Below, piece after piece: positions 19,600-28,683 of a stretch of DNA of 64,000 nucleotides; the first letter of the stretch is position 1, and every line of letters begins with the position of its first letter. A model generated the notes under the pieces. That model saw nothing but the letters and a program-made list of their open reading frames with translations, had not been told where the DNA came from and ran no database searches. The stretch comes from Sphingomonas sp. Lineage in GTDB: Bacteria; Pseudomonadota; Alphaproteobacteria; Sphingomonadales; Sphingomonadaceae. The stretch lies in assembly GCF_019746665.1 (NCBI RefSeq), contig NZ_JAIERS010000003.1, positions 62,001 through 126,000 on the forward strand. Reading direction: 5' to 3'. A program made the translations under genes and the position numbers.

Positions 19600-20984
19600 C
19601 GCGCGCCTTCCGGGAAGATCACGACGCGGATCGTCTGCAACAGGATCAGCAGATCGAGGAAGGGCGAGTAATTCTTCGCGTAATAAAGATCATATTCCAG
19701 CTTCTGGCGCGCATCCTCGATCGAGGCGCCATAGGGATAGTTGATCTGCGCCCAGCCGGTGATGCCGGGCTTCACCATGTGGCGCTCGGCATAATAAGGC
19801 AGCTGCTGTTCCAGATCCTCGACGAATTGCGGGCGTTCGGGGCGCGGGCCGACGAAGCTCATCTCGCCCTTCAGCACGCTCCATGCCTGGGGCAGCTCGT
19901 CGATGCGCAGCTTGCGGATGATGCGGCCGACGCGGGTGATGCGCGGATCGTCCTTTTCGGCCCACACCGCCTTGCCCGCGACTTCGGCGTCCTGCCGCAT
20001 CGAGCGCAATTTGACGATGTCGAACCCCTGGCCGAACAGCCCGACGCGGCGCTGGCGGTAGAAGACCGGGCCTTTGCTCTCCAGCTTGATCGCGATCGCC
20101 GTCACCAGCATCAGCGGCAGCGTCAACGCCAGCAGCAGCAGCGAGGCGACGATGTCGAACAGGCGCTTGAACACGCCCGACACCATCCGCCCGGACGAGA
20201 AACCGTCGGAAAAGATCAGCCAACTGGGATTGACGCTGTCGAGATCGACGCGGCCCGTCTCGCGCTCAAGGAAGGTCGAGATTTCGTTGACATGGACGCC
20301 GGTGGTCTTGATCCGCAGCAAGTCCTTCAGCGGCAGCGAGTTGCGCCGCTCCTCCAGCGCCAGCACGACCTCGCTCGCGTTCAAGAGCACGACATGATCG
20401 GCGAGGTTGTAGATGGCGTCGCGCGCGATCGCCTCGGGGATCACGCGGTTGCCCTCGCTCATCGCGACATAGCCGACGACGACGAACCCCGCCCCCGGCC
20501 GCCGCGCGAGCTGCTTCAGCCGCTCCGCGCGGGCGCCGGCGCCCAGCACCACGATCCGCCGCTTGAACGCCTGGCTGCCGAGCGTCTTGCCAAGCAGCAC
20601 GCGCAAGCCGATCAGCCCGACGATCGCGAAGCCCATCGCGTAAACGAGCTTGGAGCGCCAGATTTCCAGATCGGGCACCAGGAAGAAGATCGCCGCCTGG
20701 CCGATCACCCCCAGCGACACCGCGACGAGCAGCCGCGCGGTCGCCACGCGCAAGGATTGCAGCGCGTCGGCGCCATAGGCCCCCAGCGCGACCATCGCCA
20801 CCCACAGCGTCAGCGCGAAGGTGATGAGCTGCGGCAGGCGCGTCGCGATCGGCGTCACCGGATCGCCGATCTGCCCGGTGCGCACCACCCAGCCAGCCTC
20901 GGCGGCGGTGAACAGCACCACCAGGTCGAGCAACCCCAGCAGCAGCACTGCGTTGGGCACGTAATGCTTGAAGAGCCTGATCAT
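19596..20984 (-). CDS. XrtA/PEP-CTERM-type polyprenyl-phosphate sugar transferase (TIGR03013-like)
   Basis: 462 residues from MIRLFKHYVPN at 20984; longer in-frame starts run into non-coding sequence. Four N-terminal spans are followed by a CoA-binding-like Rossmann region (VLGAGARAERLKQLARR). The C-terminal bacterial sugar transferase domain has one further span and the family motifs FKRLFDIVAS, KLRSMRQDAE, KLRIDELPQ, FVGPRPERPQFV and PGITGWAQ. Such enzymes start exopolysaccharide synthesis by loading the first sugar phosphate onto undecaprenyl phosphate. As first gene of the prs operon it fits the EpsB-like transferase of exosortase-A loci. It is divergent from the GDP-mannose gene (127 bp). 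Confidence 0.92.
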   Translation of the reverse strand: MIRLFKHYVPNAVLLLGLLDLVVLFTAAEAGWVVRTGQIGDPVTPIATRLPQLITFALTLWVAMVALGAYGADALQSLRVATARLLVAVSLGVIGQAAIFFLVPDLEIWRSKLVYAMGFAIVGLIGLRVLLGKTLGSQAFKRRIVVLGAGARAERLKQLARRPGAGFVVVGYVAMSEGNRVIPEAIARDAIYNLADHVVLLNASEVVLALEERRNSLPLKDLLRIKTTGVHVNEISTFLERETGRVDLDSVNPSWLIFSDGFSSGRMVSGVFKRLFDIVASLLLLALTLPLMLVTAIAIKLESKGPVFYRQRRVGLFGQGFDIVKLRSMRQDAEVAGKAVWAEKDDPRITRVGRIIRKLRIDELPQAWSVLKGEMSFVGPRPERPQFVEDLEQQLPYYAERHMVKPGITGWAQINYPYGASIEDARQKLEYDLYYAKNYSPFLDLLILLQTIRVVIFPEGAR

Positions 20985-21111
20985 CGCGGACGCCGGTCTA
21001 GCGCCAAGATGTAAACAAAACCGACACGTATTCTTGCCGCCGCGCCGTTTCTTTGTCGTGCTTACGCGGCTAAGGGCGACAGCGGCGGGGCAAAGGAGTT
21101 TTTCCGACGAT

Positions 21112-22161
21112 ATGACGAAGCGGATTGTCCCCGTGATCCTGTCCGGCGGCGCCGGCACCCGGCTGTGGCCGATGTCGCGCCCGGAAAACCCCAAGCAGCT
21201 GCTCGCGCTCACCGCCGAGGAGACGATGCTCCAGCTCACCGCGCGACGCACAGCGGGGCAGGCGCGGTTCGGGGCGCCGATCGTCGTCGCCAACGCCTTC
21301 CATGCCGAGGCGATCGAGGCGCAGCTCGGCGCGGTCGAGGCGCACGCCGCCCAGCTAATCCTGGAGCCGATGGGGCGCAACACCGCCCCCGCGATCGCGC
21401 TCGCCGCGGTCGCCGCCGGGGCCGACGAGACCCCCATCCTGGTGATGCCGAGCGACCATGTGATCGAGGATGTCGCCGCCTTCCATGCCGCGATCGAGCG
21501 CGCCTTGCCGTGTGTCGAGGCGGGCTGGCTGGTGACCTTCGGCATCACGCCGACCGGGCCCGAGACCGGCTATGGCTATATCGCCGCCGGGGAAGAGGTC
21601 GCCCCGGGCGTCCACCGGGTCGAGCGCTTCGTGGAGAAACCCGCGCGCCCCGCCGCCGAGGCGATGCTGGCGGCGGGCGGCCATTATTGGAACGGCGGCA
21701 TCTTCCTGTTCCGCGCCGATCTCTACCTTGCCGCGCTCGGCCAGCACGCGCCGGCGATGCTCGTCGCCACGCAACAGGCGATGGACCGCGCCCGCACCGA
21801 GGGCAGGCGCGTCTATCCCGATGCCGACGCCTTTGCCGCGAGCCCGGCCGATTCGATCGACTATGCGGTGATGGAAAAGGCCGATCGCGTCGCCTGCGTG
21901 CCCGTCAGCATGGGCTGGTCGGACATTGGCAGCTGGGACGCGCTCCACGCCATTTCCGCGTGCGACGGCCAGGGCAATGCCTGCCGGGGCGACGTGGTCG
22001 CGCTCGACACGGTCGATTGCCTGATCCGATCGGACGGCATCCGTATCGCCGCGGTCGGCGTGCAAGACCTCATCATCGTCGCCAGCGGCAACGACGTGCT
22101 GGTGCTGCCGCGCGGCCGATCGCAGGAAGTGAAGCGCCTGCTGGAGGCGATGAAGGGCTGA
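21112..22161 (+). CDS. manC: Mannose-1-phosphate guanylyltransferase (GDP-mannose pyrophosphorylase)
   Basis: 349 residues from the ATG at 21112, preceded by AAAGGAG; an upstream in-frame start would add 48 unrelated residues. The nucleotidyl-transfer motif is ILSGGAGTRLWPMSRPENPKQ; further along are MPSDHVIED, TGYGYI, VERFVEKPARP and WNGGIFLF, all typical of ManC-type enzymes that join GTP and mannose-1-phosphate to make GDP-mannose. It ends after the short beta-helix region and lacks the C-terminal isomerase cupin of two-domain ManC/AlgA proteins. Lying divergent from the sugar transferase, it likely supplies GDP-mannose for the same exopolysaccharide. Confidence 0.93.
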   Translation: MTKRIVPVILSGGAGTRLWPMSRPENPKQLLALTAEETMLQLTARRTAGQARFGAPIVVANAFHAEAIEAQLGAVEAHAAQLILEPMGRNTAPAIALAAVAAGADETPILVMPSDHVIEDVAAFHAAIERALPCVEAGWLVTFGITPTGPETGYGYIAAGEEVAPGVHRVERFVEKPARPAAEAMLAAGGHYWNGGIFLFRADLYLAALGQHAPAMLVATQQAMDRARTEGRRVYPDADAFAASPADSIDYAVMEKADRVACVPVSMGWSDIGSWDALHAISACDGQGNACRGDVVALDTVDCLIRSDGIRIAAVGVQDLIIVASGNDVLVLPRGRSQEVKRLLEAMKG

Positions 22162-22172
22162 GAGTCTGGCTG

Positions 22173-22195
22173 GAAATGCGCTTGTCGCGCATTTC
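22173..22195. other. Hairpin between convergent genes
   Basis: A perfect 9-bp inverted repeat, GAAATGCGC, loop TTGTC, GCGCATTTC, placed between the stops of manC and the DUF6311 gene. No U-tract follows on either strand, so it is not a classical intrinsic terminator. It may aid termination or protect 3' ends. Confidence 0.5.
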
Positions 22196-22210
22196 GCGGT
22201 ACCGGCCCGC

Positions 22211-23785
22211 TCAAGGCCGCGCCGGGATGTACGCGATCCCGTCGAGATAGCGCACACGGCGGCGCAAGGGGCGCGGCGCCTTGCCGTCGATCAGGACCAC
22301 CAGATGCCCGGCCGGCACCCGCCCGGCGGCGAACGCGGCCGCCTCCCGCGCCAGGCGCCGGCGCGCGCCCACCGGCACCCGCGCGACATAGTTGAACCCC
22401 AGCGGCTTGCCCAAGGCGACGGCGCGCGCGCTGATGTCCTGCTGCACCGGCAGGCCGCGCCCCTCGTCCGCCGGCCACAGGTCTACTTGGCGCGCGCGGG
22501 CGATCAGCGCATCCCAGCGGGGATCGCGGGCGCGATGATAGCGCGCGGGGAAGCTCGCGCGCAGGCTGGTGTAGCGCAACTGGGCGAGCATCGGCGCGGT
22601 ATCGACGATCTGAAGCGCGAGCGCCGCCCCCAGCGCCAGCGTCGCCGCGCGCAGCTGCATCGCCCCGATCAGCGCGACATACATCACGCTATAGGTCACC
22701 GGCCAGAACAGCCGCCCGCTCGCGCGCACCGGATCGAGCGCGTCGCGCAGCAGCGGCGGCAGGCGCCAGGCGAACACCGGCTCGCCCCGCCACCAGGGGT
22801 GCGGCCCGATCGCGACCACCGTCAGCACCAGGAAGCCCGGGATCAGCCAGCCGAGCCGCTGCAATTCGGGATCGAGCCCGCCCGTCTGGCCCGTGCGCCA
22901 CAGCCACGCGCCCAGCCCCAGCGCCAGCACCACCAGCCCGCCGGCGCCCAGATAATTGAACCCCTCGAACCAGTTTTCCATGATGTTCGGGCTGGAGGGC
23001 AGCAACGCGGTGAGATCGGGATTGGCGGGGTTGATCCACGCATCGAGCGCGAGCGGAAAGGCGCCATAGGTGCGCGACGACTCAAACCCCGCGCCGAACA
23101 CCCCCTGCACCCACAAAAGCGGCACCACCCAGGCGATGCCGAGCACGCCGCGCGCGAGCGTCGCCAGGCGCGGCCCGGTCACCACCCCGCGCAGCAGCAC
23201 GCCCGCCCAGATGCTGGCGACGATCAGCAGCAAATAGCTGTGGATCAGCGCGGCGAGCCCCAGGATCGGCAGCCAGGCCGACAGCCGCTCGGCGGTATAG
23301 GGGTCGCGATAGACGAGCAGCGCCCACAGGATCAGCCACTGCGCGCACAAGGACAGATGCGGCGCGCGCGCGAAGAACATCGGCAGCGCGCCGAGCAACA
23401 CCGTGCCGATCAGCCGCGGCACGAGGCCGCTCGCCCGGTCGAGCAGCGCCCAGGCGAAGCTCAGCTGCAGCACCACGCACAGCAGCAGCCACCATCCCGC
23501 CCATTGCCAGCCCAGCGGCAAGATCGGCGCGAGCAGCCAGGAGACCAACGGCAATGAATCGGTCAGCAACAGCGGCGCGCCTTCGGGGGCGAGCAGCAGA
23601 TGCTGGCGCATCCCCGGCCAGCCGCCTTGCTGATAGGCGTAGAAGCCAAGCCAGGCCTGGCCGCGATCCTGCCCGTCGAGCAGCCAGCCCACGCGGCGGG
23701 GATCGAGCACATGCGGGTTCATCCAGGCGAGGAACACCAGCCCGGAGGTGAGCAACAACAAGGCGGCGATCCCAAGCCGGCGCAT
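22211..23785 (-). CDS. DUF6311-like polytopic membrane protein
   Basis: About 524 residues from MRRLGIAALLLL at 23785 (an ATG at 23830 would add 15). It has roughly ten to twelve membrane spans, a first periplasmic loop with MNPHVLDPRRVGWLLDGQD, and a C-terminal soluble part of about 130 residues ending in YLDGIAYIP. The first-loop pattern fits my memory of DUF6311 proteins; they have a GT-C-like layout but no proven reaction. Its place beside GDP-mannose synthesis and the prs operon suggests a role in surface polysaccharide. Transcription is convergent with manC. Confidence 0.65.
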   Translation of the reverse strand: MRRLGIAALLLLTSGLVFLAWMNPHVLDPRRVGWLLDGQDRGQAWLGFYAYQQGGWPGMRQHLLLAPEGAPLLLTDSLPLVSWLLAPILPLGWQWAGWWLLLCVVLQLSFAWALLDRASGLVPRLIGTVLLGALPMFFARAPHLSLCAQWLILWALLVYRDPYTAERLSAWLPILGLAALIHSYLLLIVASIWAGVLLRGVVTGPRLATLARGVLGIAWVVPLLWVQGVFGAGFESSRTYGAFPLALDAWINPANPDLTALLPSSPNIMENWFEGFNYLGAGGLVVLALGLGAWLWRTGQTGGLDPELQRLGWLIPGFLVLTVVAIGPHPWWRGEPVFAWRLPPLLRDALDPVRASGRLFWPVTYSVMYVALIGAMQLRAATLALGAALALQIVDTAPMLAQLRYTSLRASFPARYHRARDPRWDALIARARQVDLWPADEGRGLPVQQDISARAVALGKPLGFNYVARVPVGARRRLAREAAAFAAGRVPAGHLVVLIDGKAPRPLRRRVRYLDGIAYIPARP

Positions 23786-23905
23786 CCCCGCTTTGTGGCG
23801 CGAAAGCCCTAGCAATATGGTTAAAGACACCGGAACCAGCGGAACCTCACCGCTGGCGGCGCGCTTGGCTCTTCAACGGTTGCGCCTTTTTGGGAGTATT
23901 GACGG

Positions 23906-24448
23906 ATGCGCCTGCTTGCCCCCTTCATCGCCGCCACGCTGCTCACCGCTCCGGCGTTCGGGCAGCAAAAGCCCGACGACAACAGCGTCGGCCGCGCCGC
24001 CACCCAGCCGCTGCGCGACACCAAGATCCAGAAGGACAAGATCCCCGAGGTGCTGCTGCTCGCCCAGTCGGCGCCCTATAGCTCGGTCAACACCAAGAAT
24101 TGCGCGCAGATCGGCGCCGAGGTGCAGCGGCTGAACGCGGTGCTGGGCGACGATGTCGATGTCGAGGGCAAGAAGAAGGGCGAAGGCAGCTATATCGCGA
24201 GCGCCGCGACCAAGGCGGCGATCAACACGCTGATCCCGGGGCTGGGGCTGGTGCGGGTGATCACCGGCGCGGACAAGGCGCAGCGCCGGGTCGAGGCGGC
24301 GGTCTATGCCGGGTCGGTCCGCCGCGCCTATCTGAAGGGAATGGGCCTCAACAAGGGCTGCCGCCCGGTCGCCGCGCCCTATCCCGCCGCCGTCGCCGAT
24401 ACCCCGGAGCTGCCGCCGGTGGAGGAGAAGGACAAGGACGAGAAGTAA
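23906..24448 (+). CDS. Conserved hypothetical exported protein
   Basis: 180 residues with a signal peptide (MRLLAPFIAATLLTAPAFGQ) and a GGGAG ribosome site. The mature protein has two cysteines, in NTKNCAQIGAEVQRLNAVLG and LNKGCRPV, that could form a disulfide. Between them is a stretch with TKAAINTLIPGLGLVRVITG that could be a membrane-associated helix. The tail is acidic and Pro/Lys/Glu-rich. I recall similar proteins in sphingomonads but know no function. It is divergent from the DUF6311 gene. Confidence 0.75.
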   Translation: MRLLAPFIAATLLTAPAFGQQKPDDNSVGRAATQPLRDTKIQKDKIPEVLLLAQSAPYSSVNTKNCAQIGAEVQRLNAVLGDDVDVEGKKKGEGSYIASAATKAAINTLIPGLGLVRVITGADKAQRRVEAAVYAGSVRRAYLKGMGLNKGCRPVAAPYPAAVADTPELPPVEEKDKDEK

Positions 24449-24496
24449 GGCAGCCGCTTAGAGACTGTTTCAGTTTCGCTGGATCGGCGCCCGCCC

Positions 24497-24519
24497 TTGT
24501 TTCAGCTTCGCTGAAACAA
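24497..24519. other. Hairpin between convergent genes
   Basis: A 10-bp perfect inverted repeat, TTGTTTCAGC, loop TTC, GCTGAAACAA, lying between the hypothetical protein and the patatin gene. A degenerate half copy (GTTTCAGTTTCGCTG) sits about 30 bp to the left. It lacks a U-tract beyond the stem, so it may be a weak bidirectional terminator. Confidence 0.5.
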
Positions 24520-24522
24520 ACC

Positions 24523-25647
24523 CTAACCCGTGAACGGCGGCTGCATCTCGCCGCCGCACGCCTCGTGCAGGACGAAGCCTTCGTCCTCGTCCGCCGGGGC
24601 TTCCCAGGGGCGTTCATCGAGCACGCGGCGGGTGTGGTCATAGCCCGCCTTGCGCCGCGCTGCGATGCCGGCGGGGGAAAAGTCGATGTCCTTGGCGTGA
24701 TCCTCGTTTTCGAGCGCCGGGACGAGCAGCCGCACGACATGCATCCGCGTGCGGCAGCCATAAGCGGCGAGCGCTTTCACCTCCTCGGTGCCGCGCAGCT
24801 GCTCGGGCAGCATCTCCGCCAGCCGGGCGACCGCGCGGCGCAGCGTGTGGATCTGGCGCTGGCGGTGGATGTGGCTCGCCGCGCGGCTGGAATATTGCAG
24901 ATCCTTCTGGCGGTTCATCACCTCCCAGATCGTCTCCGGTGCCCGGCCCTCACCGTTCCAGAGATGGACCGCGAAGATCACGCCGCTGCGCCGGGGCATA
25001 TCGTCGAACACCGCCTCGACCGGGGTGTTCGACAGGATGCCGCCATCCCAATAAAGCTCGCCATCGATCCGCACCGGCGGGAAAGCCGGCGGCAGCGCGC
25101 CCGAGGCCATGATGTGCCGCGCGTCGAGCCGCATGTCGCGCGAATCGAAATAGCGCATCATCGCGCTCGACACCGCCGAGGCGCCGACCGTGATCCGCGT
25201 CGGCCCATCGTTCAGCAGATCGAAGTCCACCAGCTCCCCCAGCGTCGCGGCGAGCGGGGCGACCGAATAATAGCCGGCGGCTTCGGTGCCGAGCGGCAGA
25301 TGCGGGTTGAGGAAGGCGGCGGGCTGCGGCTCGAAGAAATTGGGGACGCCACTGGTGATCGCGAGGGCGTTGCGCGCCCATTGGCTCAGCCAGCCGGGCC
25401 AGAAAGCGGGCAGTTGCGGCGCGCTTTCGATCCGGCGCCAGAAATCGCGCATCCGATCGAGCCGCTCGCCCGGCGGCGTGCCCGCGATGAGCGCGGCGTT
25501 GATCGCCCCGATCGAGGTGCCGATGATCCAGTCGATCCGCACCCCCGCCTCGTGCAACGCCTGATAAACGCCGGTCTGATAGGCGCCGAGCGCGCCGCCC
25601 CCCTGCAGCACGAGCACCGTCTGCCCGAATCGGTCACGATCGATCAT
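24523..25647 (-). CDS. Patatin-like phospholipase
   Basis: 374 residues from MIDRDRFGQTVLVLQGGG at 25647; an ATG at 25740 is possible but adds a basic stretch outside the fold. The patatin Ser/Asp dyad is complete: the oxyanion loop GGGALGAYQTG, the nucleophile in GTSIGAINAALIAG, and the Asp in YWDGGILSNTP. The region after residue about 210 has the extra domain seen in DUF3734-containing members. These are lipid acyl hydrolases; some relatives act on membranes or PHA granules. Which lipid is cut here is unknown. There is no signal peptide, so it is probably cytoplasmic. Confidence 0.88.
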   Translation of the reverse strand: MIDRDRFGQTVLVLQGGGALGAYQTGVYQALHEAGVRIDWIIGTSIGAINAALIAGTPPGERLDRMRDFWRRIESAPQLPAFWPGWLSQWARNALAITSGVPNFFEPQPAAFLNPHLPLGTEAAGYYSVAPLAATLGELVDFDLLNDGPTRITVGASAVSSAMMRYFDSRDMRLDARHIMASGALPPAFPPVRIDGELYWDGGILSNTPVEAVFDDMPRRSGVIFAVHLWNGEGRAPETIWEVMNRQKDLQYSSRAASHIHRQRQIHTLRRAVARLAEMLPEQLRGTEEVKALAAYGCRTRMHVVRLLVPALENEDHAKDIDFSPAGIAARRKAGYDHTRRVLDERPWEAPADEDEGFVLHEACGGEMQPPFTG

Positions 25648-25880
25648 TCGGGCCTTGTGTCGCAAATCGCCGCGCGGCGCTTTCGCAAAAAGCGCCGCGC
25701 GAGCTTGCCGCAAGAATCCATAATTTTTGCGCCGCAGCATTTCATATCCCGCGCACGGCGCGGCCTGCCGCCCGCGTCATTAGCAGTGGCAGCAATTTAA
25801 AAGCCGCAAAACGCCGGGTCGGCTAAAGGCTAGATCGAAGTCGCGGCGGGTCGGCCGGCGCGGCAATGATGGAGTATGCC

Positions 25881-26306
25881 ATGCGCCGCCTCTTCGCGCT
25901 TCTGCTGATCGCCAGCGCCACCCCCGCCTTCGCCGGGCAATGCCCCGCGGGCAAGGAGGGCGCCAACGCCCTGGCCGGCGCGCCGTCCGCTCCCGCGGGC
26001 GTGACCGATGATCTGATCGGCTCGGTCGATCTCGGCGCCGAACTGAAGCTCGACGGGTTCGATCTGCGCACCCGCAAGCTGGTGGTCCAGCCGGGCGGGA
26101 TCGTGCCGCTCCACAGCCACAAGGGCCGCCCCGCGCTTATCCTGACCGCGAGCGGCGCGATCACCGAATATCGCAGCAGCTGCACCGTGCCGATCGAGCA
26201 CAAGGCCGGCGACATCGCGCGCGAGGCCGATGGCATTTCGCATTGGTGGCGCAACAACGGCAAGGTGCCGGCGGTGCTCTACTCGTCGGACGTGAAGCCG
26301 CGCTGA
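25881..26306 (+). CDS. Exported cupin-domain protein
   Basis: 141 residues from MRRLFALLLIASATPAFA at 25881, a clean signal peptide; the ATG at 25866 would add five residues. The cupin core shows PGGIVPLHSHKGRPALILTA (metal-ligand His residues and a Glu-like position replaced) and a second motif GDIAREADGISHWWRNNGK, so a small beta-barrel with one metal site is likely. Substrate and reaction are unknown. It precedes the MFS gene by 9 bp on the same strand and may be cotranscribed with it. Confidence 0.8.
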   Translation: MRRLFALLLIASATPAFAGQCPAGKEGANALAGAPSAPAGVTDDLIGSVDLGAELKLDGFDLRTRKLVVQPGGIVPLHSHKGRPALILTASGAITEYRSSCTVPIEHKAGDIAREADGISHWWRNNGKVPAVLYSSDVKPR

Positions 26307-26315
26307 GACTGATCA

Positions 26316-27488
26316 GTGGCTAGTCTTGCCCCGGCGCGCGGCGCCCGCGCGCGGGTGCTGTTCGCGCTGATCGGCTTCCTGACGCTCGCCGATCTGTTCG
26401 CGACCCAGGCGATTCTCCCCGCGCTCGCCGCGCGTTATTCGGTCGGCGCGGGGACGATCGGCGTCGCCGCCAATGCCGGCACGATCGGCATGGCGATCGC
26501 TGGCCTGCTCGCCGGCGTCTTGGCGAGCGAGGTCGATCGCCGGCGCGGCATCTGGGCGGCGCTGGCGCTGCTCGCGCTGCCGACGCTGCTGCTCGCCATC
26601 GCCCCCAATCTGTGGACCTTCGCGCTGCTGCGGGTCGCGCAGGGGCTGTGCATGGCGACGGCGTTCACGCTCACCATCACTTATGTCGCCGAGCATTTCA
26701 CCCCCGAGGAAGCGACCGCCGCGCTCGCCGCTTATGTGACCGGGGTGGTCGCGAGCAATCTGGTCGGCCGGCTGATCGCCGCGACCGTCGCGAGCACGGC
26801 CGGCCTGCCCGCGAGCTTCGCGCTGTTCGCGCTGCTCAACCTGGTCGGCGCGCTCGTCACCCGCTTCGCGCTGGCGAGCGGGGCGCCGATGATGCAGCCG
26901 CGCTGCAACCATTTCTGGAGCGCCTGGGCCGCCCACCTCCAGACGCCGGCGCTGCGCCGCGCCTTCGCCGTCGGGTTCCTGATCCTGTTCGGCTTCATCG
27001 GCGTGTTCACTTATGTGGGCTTCGTGCTCGCCGCGCCGCCCTTCGCGCTGTCGATGCGCGCGCTGGGGCTGGTGTTCCTGTGCTTCGCGCCCTCGCTGGT
27101 GACGACGCCGCTCGCGGGGCAGGCCGCGCGGCGGCGGGGGACGCCACGCGCGCTGCCGCTGTCGCTGGCGCTGGCGATCGCCGGGCTCGCGCTCGCCGCG
27201 CTGCCGTCGCTCGCCGCGCTGATCCTGGGGCTGGCGCTGGTCGCGATCGGCACCTTCTTCGCCCAGGCGCTGGCGACGGCGAGCGTCGGCCGCATCGCGA
27301 CGCGCGATAAGGCGGCGGCGAGCGGGCTTTATCTGTGCTGCTATTATCTGGGCGGGCTGATCGGCGCGGTCGCGGTGGGGGCGCTGTTCGACGCGGGCGG
27401 CTGGCACGCGGCGCTGGCGGCGGTCGCGCTCGCGCTGGGGCTCGCCGCGTGGCTGGGGGCGGGACTCAAGCCAGCGACGGATGGGTGA
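26316..27488 (+). CDS. MFS transporter
   Basis: 390 residues from a GTG. Twelve membrane spans in two halves; the first half has LADLFATQAILPALAARY and a loop with ASEVDRRRG, the usual place of the MFS cytoplasmic motif A, here partly degenerate. The pattern resembles YnfM/arabinose-efflux-type exporters. The substrate is not predictable. It follows the cupin gene closely and ends convergent with the pseudouridine synthase gene. Confidence 0.85.
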   Translation: MASLAPARGARARVLFALIGFLTLADLFATQAILPALAARYSVGAGTIGVAANAGTIGMAIAGLLAGVLASEVDRRRGIWAALALLALPTLLLAIAPNLWTFALLRVAQGLCMATAFTLTITYVAEHFTPEEATAALAAYVTGVVASNLVGRLIAATVASTAGLPASFALFALLNLVGALVTRFALASGAPMMQPRCNHFWSAWAAHLQTPALRRAFAVGFLILFGFIGVFTYVGFVLAAPPFALSMRALGLVFLCFAPSLVTTPLAGQAARRRGTPRALPLSLALAIAGLALAALPSLAALILGLALVAIGTFFAQALATASVGRIATRDKAAASGLYLCCYYLGGLIGAVAVGALFDAGGWHAALAAVALALGLAAWLGAGLKPATDG

Positions 27489-27497
27489 TCATTCTTG

Positions 27498-27597
27498 GAG
27501 TCTCCGCCTTCCCTTAGGGGAGAAGGCCGGGAGGCGGGCGGGGCGCGGCGCCTAGTGACCCCCCCACCCCAACCCCTCCCCTTAAGGGGAGGGGCTT
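27498..27597. repeat. Palindromic repeat element between convergent genes
   Basis: GC-rich intergenic DNA with at least one perfect hairpin: CCCCTCCCC (27573-27581), loop TTAA, GGGGAGGGG (27586-27594), preceded by CCCCACCCCAA. A second, weaker hairpin (GCCTTC ... GAAGGC) lies near 27507-27528. The CCCCACCCCAAC / CCCCTCCC hairpin pattern is shared with the element at 56298-56441. It could act as a bidirectional terminator. Confidence 0.6.
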
Positions 27598-27606
27598 ACA
27601 TAGGCT

Positions 27607-28683
27607 TCACCGCCCCCGGCTGCGCCGCTCGCCGCGGCGGGCCTGGCGGCGTTCCTTGGCCTGGGCCGCCGCGCGGCGCTTCTTGACCTCGGCGGCGGGC
27701 GCGCGCGGTTCCTCGAGCGGCAGCGCGTCTCCCAGCTCGGGATCGAACCCCAGCAGCGCCATGCTCTCGGCGAAATGCGCGGGCAGCTCGGCGCGCACGT
27801 CGAGCGGGGTGCCATCGGGATGGTCGATCCGCAGCCGGCGCGCGTGCAAATGCATCTTGCGGCTCACCCCGCCGGTCAGGAATGCCGCCTGCCCGCCATA
27901 TTTGCCGTCGCCGACGATCGGGTGGCCGATCGCCGCCATATGGACGCGCAGCTGATGGGTGCGCCCGGTGAAGGGCTGCAGCTCGACCCAGGCGGCGCGG
28001 TTGCCGGCGCGCTCGATCACCCGGTAGCGGCTGCGCGCGGGCTGCCCCTCGGCCTCGTCGACATGCATCTTCTCGCCGCCGGTGCCGGGCTGCTTGGCGA
28101 GCGGCAGCTCGATCATCCCGTCCTCGATCGCCGGCACGCCGACCACCAGCGCCCAATAGACCTTGCGCGCGGTGCGGCTGGAGAAGGACTTGGCGAAGAA
28201 GGCGGCGCTGCGGGCATTGCGCGCGATCAGCAGCGCCCCCGACGTATCCTTGTCGAGCCGGTGGACCAGCTTCGGCCGCCCCTCGCTCTCAAACCGCAAG
28301 CCGTCAAGCAGCGCGTCGACATGGTCGCGCGTCTTGGTGCCGCCTTGGGTCGCGAGGCCGGGCGGCTTGTTGATGACGATCGCGGCGGGATCGCTGTGGA
28401 TCACCAGCTGCTGGATGAAATCGATCTGATCGTCGCTCAGCGGCGGGCGCTCGCGCTTGGGGGCGGCGCTGGCCTTGGGCTCGGCGGGCGGCACGCGGAT
28501 CTGCTGGCCGGCGCGCAGCCGGTCGCCCGGCGTCGCGCGCGCGCCATCGACGCGCAGCTGCCCGGTCCGCGCCCATTTGGCGATGGTGGTGAAGCTGGTA
28601 TCGGCCAGATGCCGCTTGAACCAGCGATCGAGCCGGATGCCCTCGTCATCGGGGGCGACGGTGAACTGGCGGACGACGCTCAT
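27607..28683 (-). CDS. RluC/RluD-family 23S rRNA pseudouridine synthase
   Basis: 358 residues from ATG 28683, which overlaps the crcB stop (ATGA). An N-terminal S4 RNA-binding domain (EGIRLDRWFKRHL ... GARATPGDRLRAGQ) precedes the catalytic domain with PPGLATQGG and the catalytic Asp in HRLDKDTSGALLIARN, then FTGRTHQLRVHMAAIGHPI. The C-terminal 40 residues are a strongly basic tail rich in Arg, Ala and Lys, longer than in the enteric enzymes. It converts specific uridines of 23S rRNA to pseudouridine; RluC versus RluD cannot be settled by eye. Confidence 0.92.
   Translation of the reverse strand: MSVVRQFTVAPDDEGIRLDRWFKRHLADTSFTTIAKWARTGQLRVDGARATPGDRLRAGQQIRVPPAEPKASAAPKRERPPLSDDQIDFIQQLVIHSDPAAIVINKPPGLATQGGTKTRDHVDALLDGLRFESEGRPKLVHRLDKDTSGALLIARNARSAAFFAKSFSSRTARKVYWALVVGVPAIEDGMIELPLAKQPGTGGEKMHVDEAEGQPARSRYRVIERAGNRAAWVELQPFTGRTHQLRVHMAAIGHPIVGDGKYGGQAAFLTGGVSRKMHLHARRLRIDHPDGTPLDVRAELPAHFAESMALLGFDPELGDALPLEEPRAPAAEVKKRRAAAQAKERRQARRGERRSRGR

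Noticed and set aside
21022..21038. Possible sigma-54 promoter (GACAC ... TTGC) between the sugar transferase and manC
   Set aside because: The conserved GG and GC elements are one base too far apart and the first G pair is degenerate.
19596..21548. Sugar transferase extended to 650 residues with a start at 21548
   Set aside because: The extra region is antisense to manC and lacks family homology; MIRLFKHYV at 20984 fits the family start.
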